From NCBI GenBank assembly GCA_041674565.1, contig JBAYVQ010000033.1, forward strand, positions 1 to 9,694: 9,694 nt of DNA, read 5' to 3'. This document shows positions 1 to 6,696 of the stretch, piece by piece. The notes below the pieces were generated by a model. It was not told where the DNA came from. It ran no database searches and was given only the letters and a program-made list of their open reading frames with translations. Within the stretch, counting starts at the first letter, position 1. The number at the start of each line of letters is the position of its first letter. Made by a program: the position numbers and the translations under genes. The DNA comes from CALMFT01 sp041674565 (lineage in GTDB: Bacteria > Patescibacteriota > Gracilibacteria > Absconditabacterales > Absconditicoccaceae).

Positions 1-108
1 AGAGCTCCTATAGAGATATTGAGAGAAAATATAGTGAAAATGCCAGATACAGGAGCAATGTGACGGCTGGGTAGTATGATAGAGAAAGTGAAAAATTGGA
101 TGTGGTAA
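1..108 (+). CDS. C-terminal end of an unidentified protein (partial)
   Basis: Frame 1 is open from the window edge to TAA at 106-108 and encodes 35 residues ending in KNWMW. It carries one in-frame TGA (61-63), read as glycine as in the rest of the window, so the segment reads PDTGAMGRLGSMIEK. A terminator hairpin begins 13 bases after the stop, which supports this frame over frame 3, which is open only to a TAG at 81-83. The fragment is too short to place in a family. The MPDTG string superficially recalls a sortase signal, but no hydrophobic segment follows. The one CGG codon (64-66) could be Arg or Trp. Moderately sure that it is coding; function unknown. Confidence 0.5.
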
Positions 109-120
109 GAGAGGAAGAAA

Positions 121-156
121 GATGTGCTTAGAGATTTTTCTAAGCGCATTTTTTGT
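121..156 (+). terminator. Rho-independent terminator of the upstream plus-strand gene
   Basis: An 11-bp stem pairs 122-132 (atgtgcttaga) with 139-149 (tctaagcgcat), with one G-T wobble and a 6-base loop, followed directly by a T run. It lies just after the stop at 108. On the other strand the tract after the hairpin is only pyrimidine-rich, so it may terminate the convergent DUF4012 gene less well. Confidence 0.85.
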
Positions 157-157
157 T

Positions 158-1693
158 TTATATTTTTTTCACTCTAAGTCTGATCACCTTCAGGATATCG
201 TTGCCAAAACTTAGCACCTCAAAACTGACTACCTGTCTGTATTTCATATTACTAACTATAAATTCTGGATTTGTGTTTTTCAGCTTATTGTTAAATCAAG
301 AAGATAGGGGTTGATTCTTGAGATAATCCCCATCCAGAGATACAAACTGCAATCGCTCTGGAAGTCGCACTATGATCTGATTATGCCAATTATAGCTCAG
401 TCAGAGTATATGTGTCTCTCTTTGGGTCAGCTCTATACTATATTGTTTGGTGAGACCATAAATTTGATCTATATAGGTCTGCGGGATGCTCATAGTGTAA
501 AAAAAGTATATGTCGTACTCACCAGGCTTGATACTATCTTCTTGCAACGGCATAATACCATTGGTCGTTTCCTCGATTGGTTGACCTTGAATAGACTGGA
601 AAGTAATTTTTTTGGTCACAAACTTATCAATCTTATTGAAACTTTTGTTGAGCTGCCAAGCATATAGAGTGTCAGGATCTTGCGCCGTACTCAATCCCTG
701 ATCTGCGAGGAAATCTTTGAATTCTTTGTCTGCATTGGGTATATATACCTGCACATATCAACCACGTAAAATATAGGGTAGATTTTTGATAATCTGATCA
801 GTTAACCCTGCCCTATTACTCTCCAAGTACGATCATATATCAGTCAAATACTGTTGTTTTTTATTGGGGAGATTCGCTCCTCTAATAAGATCCACTGTTG
901 CATTAGTAAATTGCCACTCTATAAGTTTTGATCTAAGCTCTGGAACTAGTTGTTCAAAAAGATCTGATTTTACCATGATAACCCCATCCAGATACTGCCC
1001 TGGGAAGAGCTTTTCATACAATATCTTGATGTTGCCAGCATCAATATCAGTAAACCCATATACATTAGGCGATATAAAATTGATACTCTGTTGACCCAAT
1101 ATTTCTTGATATTTTTCGTCCAGCACTAACTTCACTCAACTATTTTGATGATAAGCATAGTAGGAGTCAAACACCTTATATAGAACTAGTTTTCCTTTGT
1201 ATACTTGTACCAAGGCATATGAACCGAAAAATCAGCCATTGGGACGGCTCTCGGCCGTGTTCATGAGCGCAACCAAATAGGTTCTTACTCTATCTTTACC
1301 CAACATACCTATAAGCTGATCTTCGTGCACAAAAAATTCTTTCCCTAGTTCATAGAGAGCCTTATATTTTTGAGGAATATAGGACTCCAAACTAGGATTA
1401 TCTTTGATAATTCTAGCCATAGTGCGGATCTCATTTTCGTGATCTAGCAAGGAACCTCAGGAAGTAACTGTTTGGTAGAGCAAATTGCCAATATTAATCA
1501 ATTCTGCAGCCTCTTTATCCACTCACCAAACTACCTTTTCAGCAAAGTCAGCCTTACTTGAAAAATTGGCCCCATTGATAGTATACAGCTTCATGACACC
1601 TGTGAAAACCAAAAAACTCCCGAACAACAGTAAAACCATGGTAACACCAATTGACTTCGGTTGCGATCAGGTATTTTTACGGAATCCAAACAT
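158..1693 (-). CDS. DUF4012 family membrane-anchored surface protein
   Basis: This is a 511-residue protein once nine in-frame TGA codons are read as glycine. The start is the ATG at 1691-1693; an in-frame TAA lies directly upstream, so no earlier start is possible. A basic N-terminus is followed by one membrane segment (about residues 18-37, hydrophobic around MVLLLFGSFLVF), leaving most of the protein outside the cell. The family signature lies at about residues 132-160: KDRVRTYLVALMN, then AESRPNGGFFGSY. In this motif the second Gly of GGF is a TGA (1232-1234, residue 154). DUF4012 proteins are common in CPR bacteria and actinobacteria and are found near polysaccharide and surface-polymer genes; the biochemical function is not established. 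Two CGA codons (residues 443 and 447) may encode Trp. It ends at TAA 158-160, facing the terminator at 121-156. Confidence 0.9.
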
Positions 1694-1698
1694 TTATA

Positions 1699-1727
1699 TT
1701 GACAAATATGTATATATATGTTATAAT
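1699..1727 (+). promoter_or_regulatory. Perfect consensus sigma-70-type promoter
   Basis: TTGACA at 1699-1704 and TATAAT at 1722-1727 are separated by exactly 17 bases, so every consensus position is met. Transcription would start at about 1734 and run to the right, away from the DUF4012 gene, whose ATG lies 6 bases left of the -35 box. It therefore drives the hairpin RNA at 1734-1790 and possibly the small ORF at 1868. A chance full match in AT-rich DNA is possible but unlikely with the hairpins directly downstream. Confidence 0.85.
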
Positions 1728-1733
1728 CTGATT

Positions 1734-1790
1734 GTGTGGAGTGACTACTCCCAGCGTAGGAACCTCGTCTACCAACGAGGTTTTGGTTTG
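1734..1790 (+). ncRNA. Candidate short structured RNA or leader with terminator/attenuator
   Basis: The start is inferred from the consensus promoter just upstream. The RNA would form two hairpins. The first pairs GGAGT (1738-1742) with ACTCC (1747-1751) around a GACT loop. The second pairs AACCTCGT (1761-1768) with ACGAGGTT (1775-1782), a perfect 8-bp stem, followed by TTTTGGTTTG, a broken U tract. The segment ACCAA (1771-1775) can instead pair with TTGGT (1783-1787), which would break the second stem, as in an attenuator. There is no ORF inside. I do not recognise it as a known RNA family. It is either a stand-alone RNA of about 55 nt or a leader for the small ORF at 1868-2005. Confidence 0.4.
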
Positions 1791-1867
1791 CAACGAATAA
1801 AATAGATAAATAGACTAGAATTACTACTGTTTGTCTCAAAAAACAAGAATGAACAAAGACTAGAGTT

Positions 1868-2005
1868 ATGAAACAATATATCTATAAGCCATTTTACCCG
1901 TTAGCAGTAATAGCGGATCGGATTGACAGTTCACACAAACAGATCTTTATTGACTTTATCGCAGGAGCAATCGTGCATCACAGCATAAGTTTTCAGAACA
2001 CATAG
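1868..2005 (+). CDS. Hypothetical 45-residue protein
   Basis: ATG at 1868-1870, TAG at 2003-2005, no TGA codon inside and one CGG (Asp-CGG-Ile). The product begins MKQYIYKPFYPLAVIADRI and is rich in aromatic and aliphatic residues, without a clear membrane helix. It lies downstream of the consensus promoter at 1699 and upstream of a strong terminator at 2034-2071, so it sits in a complete transcription unit; that is the main reason to list it. There is no convincing ribosome-binding site, and I know no homologue. The ORF could be incidental to the RNA. Confidence 0.35.
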   Translation: MKQYIYKPFYPLAVIADRIDSSHKQIFIDFIAGAIVHHSISFQNT

Positions 2006-2033
2006 GAATTGCATGTTATCTTAAGCCAAGAGA

Positions 2034-2071
2034 AAAACTAATAGTTAGAGGGATATCTAACTATTAGTTTT
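2034..2071. terminator. Strong bidirectional terminator
   Basis: A perfect 16-bp inverted repeat: aaaactaatagttaga (2034-2049) and its exact complement (2056-2071), with a 6-base loop. The outer ends are four A and four T, so either strand ends in a U tract. It separates the plus-strand unit that ends at 2005 from the minus-strand nucleotidyltransferase gene that ends at 2116. Confidence 0.85.
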
Positions 2072-2115
2072 AGTCATCTCAATGTAGCAAGAGAAGCCAT
2101 ATATCATGGATAATA

Positions 2116-2949
2116 TTAAAATCTATCACTATCACTAAAGTATTTCTCCACCAAACCAATATCTTCCTTGTATGTCACGCCAACTCGGTGATCATGGGCA
2201 GGAATTACCCTACACTGACAGTTTTTTTCATGGATAAGGTAGTCCACAAAAGGCGGTAGCGGTAGCTCTGCGTCACTATCATGTTTATTTTGCTCCTGAA
2301 ACGAAGTAACATAGCTGGGTAGATATTGTAAGGTATCCTGATCAAATGCCCAAAAATTCATACTCACTATCGCACTACGATCAATTTCTTTACCCTCTTT
2401 ATCAAGCAGTGTATTAGCTTGAGTGATTATGCCCTTAGTTTCCACAATACTCTTGAGATCGCCAGATGGAGTGATTTCACATATTCATCTATTTACACCA
2501 CCATTTTCGCTAAGCGTATTACCCAACACGTAACCTATCATACCAAATACGTTATTGGTACAGGTTTCTAACAACCTAGACATTTGCTGCATTGCTTGTG
2601 AACCATAGTAGTCATCTGCATTAACTACCGCACATGTACTTGTAATAAACGGTATGGCTAAACACAAAGCTTGCGCTACCCCTCGTGGTTTGGAACGATA
2701 CCTGGGTATCTCTTGATACACGAAGCTTGTGTGAAGAGCATCGATATATTTTCTAGCAACCAAGGATGTATAATCTTCGTATATATCTTTACGCACAATA
2801 TGCACAATGTGAGTAAATCATGCGTCAATGGCATCCATAATGGTGAAGTCCAACAAAGTTTGACTATGAGGACCTAGTGTCGCGATCTGTTTGACACCTC
2901 CAAATCTGCTCCCCATACCAGCCGCAAGCACTATCAAAGTCTTATTCAT
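2116..2949 (-). CDS. NTP-transferase-fold nucleotidyltransferase (sugar-phosphate type)
   Basis: 277 residues from ATG (2947-2949) to TAA (2116-2118), close to the roughly 300 residues usual for the family. The N-terminus has the nucleotide-binding loop LAAGMGSRFGGVKQ (residues about 8-21). Further motifs follow in order: DAIDAGF, a KPxG motif at about 87-90, the metal-binding VNADDYYG, ENGGVNRGIC, SMNFWAF, LPPFVDYLI and GVTYKED near the end. This matches a bacterial family annotated only as nucleotidyltransferase or NTP transferase domain protein; such enzymes activate a phosphorylated sugar or alcohol with an NTP, but the substrate here cannot be read from the sequence. Both TGA codons (residues 44 and 155) fall on family-conserved Gly. 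Both CGA codons (residues 89 and 255) fall where the family has Trp. It diverges from the SufD-like gene and has no clear ribosome-binding site. Confidence 0.93.
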
Positions 2950-3017
2950 CTATACATATATCATAATATAATCTGAAATTATTGCGTAGATACTCATTAC
3001 ATAGATCATTACAATTC

Positions 3018-3044
3018 AAAGTACTTGTATAGGAAAAGTACTTT
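3018..3044. repeat. Paired 8-bp palindromes, possible operator
   Basis: AAGTACTT, itself a perfect palindrome, occurs at 3019-3026 and again at 3036-3043, 17 bases apart start to start. Together they form a 9-bp inverted repeat (AAAGTACTT / AAGTACTTT). The pair lies between the divergent nucleotidyltransferase and SufD-like genes, where a dimeric repressor could act on both. No regulator is visible nearby, so the role is inferred from position and symmetry only. Confidence 0.35.
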
Positions 3045-3082
3045 ATTACTATATCATCTGCGATTACTGTGCTCAATATATC

Positions 3083-3667
3083 ATGAATCATACATCCTGA
3101 CAACATTATCTTACTATCATAAGTGACAGTGCATTTGATAATCATATCGTGTTAGACGACAATGAATCAGCTTATCATTCATTTTTGGTATTTGCAAATA
3201 AAAAACCAACTACTTGCACTATATCCGCACAATTACGTGGCAAAAAAACCCTAGCTAATATTCATATCATCAGTTTTGTTTGTAACCAACTTCCCTTACA
3301 TGTTGATGGCAACATCACTATTCCTCAAACCTGAGACCAAGCAACGGGGAAATTATTGGAAGAAGTGATAATATTGGGAGAGTATTCACATACGCTAACA
3401 AAACCCGTGCTAGATATAAAAAACAACAATGTGTCAGCGAGCCATGGAGCAAGAATTCATCGTATTGACGAAACAAAACTATTTTATCTAAGATCTAGAG
3501 GATTGAGCGAATCGCAAGCTAAGGAAGTGGTTATAGCATGAATGATACATAGCTTATTCGAATCCAATCCCATTATTTCTGTCGTTGACGATAATACATG
3601 CATACATATTACAAATATGGATCAGTATAAGGATGCGCTAGTGAAGCAGATAGTCTCCAATAAATAA
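3083..3667 (+). CDS. sufD: SufD-like Fe-S cluster assembly scaffold subunit, half-size
   Basis: 194 residues from ATG (3083) to TAA (3665-3667), with three TGA read as Gly. The frame is open upstream to a TAG at 3002 but offers no better start; GTG at 3149 is an alternative. The C-terminal half carries the SufB/SufD signature: KPVLDIKNNNVSASHGARI from residue 107, then KLFYLRSRGLSESQAKEVVIAG from about residue 132, with the last Gly a TGA (3539-3541). These motifs end the beta-helix and begin the C-terminal helices in SufB and SufD, which form a scaffold with the ATPase SufC. Full SufD is about 400 residues, so much of the N-terminal part is missing. No sufB, sufC or sufS lies in the window. 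It could be a reduced SufD or a stand-alone relative. The family call is firm; the in vivo role is less so. Confidence 0.85.
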
Positions 3668-3775
3668 AATACATATTAGTCAACTAAAAGCATAAGTAGT
3701 CATACTATATCAATACAAATAGCGAACTTTAAGCTGAGTTTATCGAGCAATAACAAAGAGAATGCTATATTGTAT

Positions 3776-3803
3776 TTGATACCATACGCTAGATAAGTAT
3801 ATT
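3776..3803 (+). promoter_or_regulatory. Promoter of the 3859-6069 gene cluster
   Basis: TTGATA (3776-3781) and TATATT (3798-3803) are 16 bases apart, each one mismatch from consensus. Transcription would start near 3810, leaving a leader of about 50 bases before the ATG at 3859. That leader has a small CGAC-ttc-GTCG hairpin near 3818-3828. The rest of the 3668-3858 gap shows nothing recognisable, and no clear terminator for the SufD-like gene. Confidence 0.55.
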
Positions 3804-3858
3804 GTATGTGCTTTTTTCGACTTCGTCGTTGGTTTAATATCTTAATAAAATAAGTACT

Positions 3859-4485
3859 ATGGCCGAAAAAAATCTTGTCAGATTATCATTATTTCTTGTA
3901 CTTATATCATTTGTATTCATTTACTTAATTTTTGCAGATAAAAATCCCGAACTTCGAAATAAACAGCAACAGATACTAGTTTCAGACAAAAATGGGGAAG
4001 AAATTATTACCGTAAATCCCAATGAAACTATAACCAACATTGATAACCCCAATTATACAGAGCAAGATTTACTAGCCAAGCTCAATGGTACTACGGCTCA
4101 ATCAAAGTCACTCTTAATATTATCATGAACCAACTTGGTTTATAACGAATTAGAATCTCTCACAAAGCTTGGTCTTAAGCCAAAATACATTCTTCAAGGA
4201 GATGAATGAATTTACTTTGTAAACCTGGGTAAAGGAGAGATAGAACTCAATTTTAGAGCAAGCAAATTTTGAGGTAGTGTGAAAACAGTGACTGATATTA
4301 CTGAAATAAAGAAAAACTGATTCATACTGGCTATTATGAATTACATCAATCTACCCATACGAAAAGACAAATACGTCATATTTACAACCAAACTCAATAC
4401 CGATAATCGACTTATAGAATCTACTCAAAAAGCATATTACAACAAAAAGGGTTATATTTCGCAAACACTCAATAGTGCATACTAG
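3859..4485 (+). CDS. Hypothetical protein with one N-terminal membrane anchor
   Basis: 208 residues from ATG to TAG (4483-4485), with four TGA read as Gly (4126, 4207, 4270, 4318). Residues about 8-26 (RLSLFLVLISFVFIYLIF) form a single membrane helix; a lysine lies before it and the hydrophilic remainder is probably outside the cell. The rest looks folded, with alternating strands and helices (for example KSLLILSGTNLVYNEL), but I recognise no family motif. There is no TGG codon; three CGA codons (residues 33, 168, 184) may be its only Trp residues. It is the first gene after the promoter at 3776, and the next gene starts 14 bases later, so the two are probably co-transcribed. Coding status is firm; function unknown. 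Confidence 0.85.
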
Positions 4486-4499
4486 CAGTTCATCTTACT

Positions 4500-5414
4500 A
4501 TGAGAATCATATACGCAGATAGCAACTACTTCACGATATATCATTGTGGAACAAAAGCATTCCAAACGACATACGACAGTTTGGAGCATATTTTGCTACA
4601 TGCTCAAGTCCATGATTACTTTCTACTACCTGAATATCATTTTATCTTCACGAGTAAATCGTATGTCTTTTACAGTCAAGAGCCATTTTCGCTCAAAGAT
4701 TTTAAAAAACTACTTCAGGACTATGTTTTGGATCAAAAAAAACAGTTTCCTCATATCAATCAGTTGCTTCATCAAGATACTCACGATATAAAAATAGATA
4801 ATCAGACAAGTAATTTCCTGCTCTGACATAAAGGGCAGATACGCTTCCAACTAGATTGCATATTCTGAAGCAATACTAGCGAAATTGATTTTTCTTTACT
4901 AACAGACAAAAAGGTGGCCTTACTGCCCTGCTCCTATGGTGCACTAAAACAATGCAATACGCTGCTCAATGACAATGACTACAGTATACTATATATAAAC
5001 AACAATCAATCTAAGCTTATACAAGTTAAAAATCAGTTTTATAGTAGTATCCATAGCATCAACTTTTGAAAGGAAACACTAAAATTGATGTATCAAGAGC
5101 ACAATCTACTCAAGTACTATCGAGATCCCAATAGTACTACTCCAGTAACCGAGTCTATCGTGAAAGATGTGGCATGATTTTTTGCCGAAAAGCTGGTGGA
5201 TCGGTTTAGTAGCATAGTGGCCCCCCATACCAATATGATCATTATATCAGATATTACCAAAAACACTTATTGTATGGAGGCACTGAAGAAACTCTACAGT
5301 CAATTTATCAATGGGTACATACTCCCAATGTCTTTGCCCAATAGCGATCCTGGTTTGCCACTAGATATCACAGCAACTTTACAGCTTATAAACAAAAAAA
5401 CGATTGAAAGATAA
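4500..5414 (+). CDS. Hypothetical cytoplasmic protein
   Basis: 304 residues from ATG to TAA (5412-5414), with four TGA read as Gly (4824, 4866, 5067, 5175). It has no signal peptide or membrane helix. The layout is a strand-rich N-terminal part (MRIIYADSNYFTIYH), a middle segment NDNDYSILYINNNQSKLIQV followed by INFGKETL, and a C-terminal alpha/beta part (NMIIISDITKN). The middle pattern weakly recalls the second phosphate region of actin-like ATPases such as PilM or FtsA. The clear nucleotide-binding motifs are missing, so this is only a hint. There is no TGG codon; one CGA and one CGG are present. It lies 14 bases after the membrane-anchored gene, which suggests partnership. Ribosome-binding site not evident. 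Confidence 0.85.
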
Positions 5415-5484
5415 GATATTCTGACTATAATTAAATATCCACAAAATATTGATTCTCTTTTATTTCATTATATATCCACTTATT

Positions 5485-6069
5485 ATGCCAAAAAAAACGC
5501 AAAAATCCGTTGAGCAACATGAAGAATCCATGACAGAACAACTTCATGAAACTTCAGACAAGGCCGAAGCCACACTCCAGAAAACAGCTGAACAAGTAGA
5601 AGCTAAAATGGATGAGTATGCAGATAAGCTAACAAAAAAAGTTCAATCAAAAGTAGACTCCGAGGTCAAGAAAAAAGCCAAAAACGTAGCCGACAGAGTC
5701 GAGTCAGTTGCTGGCAGAGTTGAAGACGTAGTCAATGAAATAGGCACATTTATTCCCAATCCAAACAAAGTCCAAAGCCATGCAGGCATAGATATCCACG
5801 CTAAGTACCACGAAGAGGTAAGCCGTTTGTTTATTTTTAGGTTCTTATGGCTGATTGTACAATGACCAGTAATTTATATATGGTCTATATGGATAGCCCT
5901 TATAGGAGTTTTACAAATCCTTCATATGCTTATTTTTGGCAAGAGAAATGACATCTTGCGAAGTAAAGTGTATAGATATATGTCTCACACTACAAAACGA
6001 AATAGTTATATTATGGGATTCGTGGACGAACAACCAAAGATTATCGAAGATATGCCCAAGTTGAAATAA
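5485..6069 (+). CDS. Coiled-coil protein with C-terminal DUF4389-like membrane domain
   Basis: 194 residues from ATG (5485) to TAA (6067-6069), with one TGA as Gly (5863). A TTG at 5449 in frame is a less likely start. Residues 1-90 are charged, rich in Glu, Lys, Ala and Val, with heptad spacing, like a long amphipathic helix or coiled coil. After a Pro/Asn linker (FIPNPNK), residues about 114-152 form two adjacent hydrophobic segments, followed by FGKRNDIL, a Tyr-rich stretch and VDEQP. This C-terminal part resembles DUF4389, a small membrane domain of unknown function. CGA codons at residues 159 and 172 would give IL-W-SK and TK-W-NSY, which fit that family better than Arg. It is the last gene of the cluster, 70 bases after its neighbour and just before a terminator. 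Role unknown; perhaps membrane or envelope organisation. Confidence 0.82.
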
Positions 6070-6085
6070 CGTATAGCACAATAAG

Positions 6086-6117
6086 CCCTGGTAAATCATC
6101 AGGGTTTTATTTTATTT
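6086..6117 (+). terminator. Terminator of the plus-strand 3859-6069 cluster
   Basis: A stem of CCCTG (6086-6090) with CAGGG (6100-6104), extended by two weaker pairs, is followed by TTTTATTTTATTT. It lies 17 bases after the stop at 6069. The T tract overlaps the end of the convergent secreted-protein gene (stop 6107-6109), so the two converging genes share this short junction. Confidence 0.8.
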
Positions 6118-6625
6118 CCACTGTTACGCCCGTCTCCAACAGAATTGCTGTTCAGTGTTTATCAGCTGAATGGTCGATCAGTCAGGATACAAAGCAATGG
6201 CCATGAAACGATCATAAGTGTAAAGGTACTTCGAGGTTTGCTCCAGGCACGAAGTGAATAGACTCACCGATGAGTTCAATATTTTCTTTGATAAAAAATT
6301 TGCATCACAATACCCTGAAGACTTCTAGCTTGGGTGCGATAAATAAACTCTGCTCTCAGTCTTTTAGTACGAAACCAACTTCCCCGCCAACGTCATGGTC
6401 TCCTATTATACCCAGATGCATATCTGATGCGAATTCACCAACAAGAACTAATGATATCTCGTTGCCGTGCCGTTGAAGCCCTTCTCAGGCGGCGAAATGC
6501 AGTTTACTAGATTTTTCGAGCTCCGAAGGAGGCAGGTGCATTCATTGCTGAGCAAGTTGAGCGGCAGTTTGTTTTGCTAGTCATCAAACTAAGATCAAGG
6601 AACATAAGAGTTTTTTGCTGTTCAT
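6107..6625 (-). CDS. Secreted hypothetical protein, unusually rich in TGA-coded glycine
   Basis: 172 residues from ATG (6623-6625) to TAA (6107-6109). Nine codons are TGA, including a tandem TGA-TGA inside the signal peptide, so it is invisible under the standard code. The N-terminus MNSKKLLCSLILVGGLAKQ followed by TAAQ is a typical Sec signal peptide with cleavage near residues 20-23. The mature part is short, His- and Gly-rich and strand-rich (for example ISLVLVGEFASDMHLGIIG), without membrane helices, and I recognise no family. One CGG (residue 52) and no TGG or CGA. It lies just after secD on the same strand, but a terminator between them suggests separate transcription. TATAAT overlaps the start codon, too close to serve this start as a promoter. 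Confidence 0.8.
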
Positions 6626-6645
6626 TATACAAAGTTACAAATAGA

Positions 6646-6676
6646 ATAAAAAAAGCTCAGATCCAAGGTCCGAGCT
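6646..6676 (-). terminator. Terminator of secD
   Basis: Reading the minus strand, AGCTCGGA pairs with TCTGAGCT (8 bp with one G-T wobble) and is followed by seven T. It begins about 20 bases after the secD stop and separates secD from the secreted-protein gene. Confidence 0.85.
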
Positions 6677-6696
6677 ATCAGGCATTGAATCTAAGT

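Noticed and set aside
43..57. LPXTG-like sorting signal (MPDTG) in the first fragment
   Set aside because: There is no hydrophobic helix between the motif and the C-terminus, and sortase substrates need one.
311..667. Plus-strand ORF of 118 codons
   Set aside because: It is antisense to the DUF4012 gene, starts with TTG and has no supporting signals.
158..1693. A row of broken gene fragments (pseudogene)
   Set aside because: The breaks are all TGA in one constant frame, several at conserved glycines; there is no frameshift, so this is code reassignment and not decay.
1485..1839. ORFs on both strands over the DUF4012 start and the promoter/RNA region
   Set aside because: They overlap the DUF4012 N-terminus out of frame or run across the promoter and hairpins; they look like chance openings.
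2961..2972. TATAAT at 2967-2972 as a promoter for the SufD-like gene
   Set aside because: There is no -35 hexamer at a suitable distance, and the site is over 100 bases from the start; kept out as unsupported.
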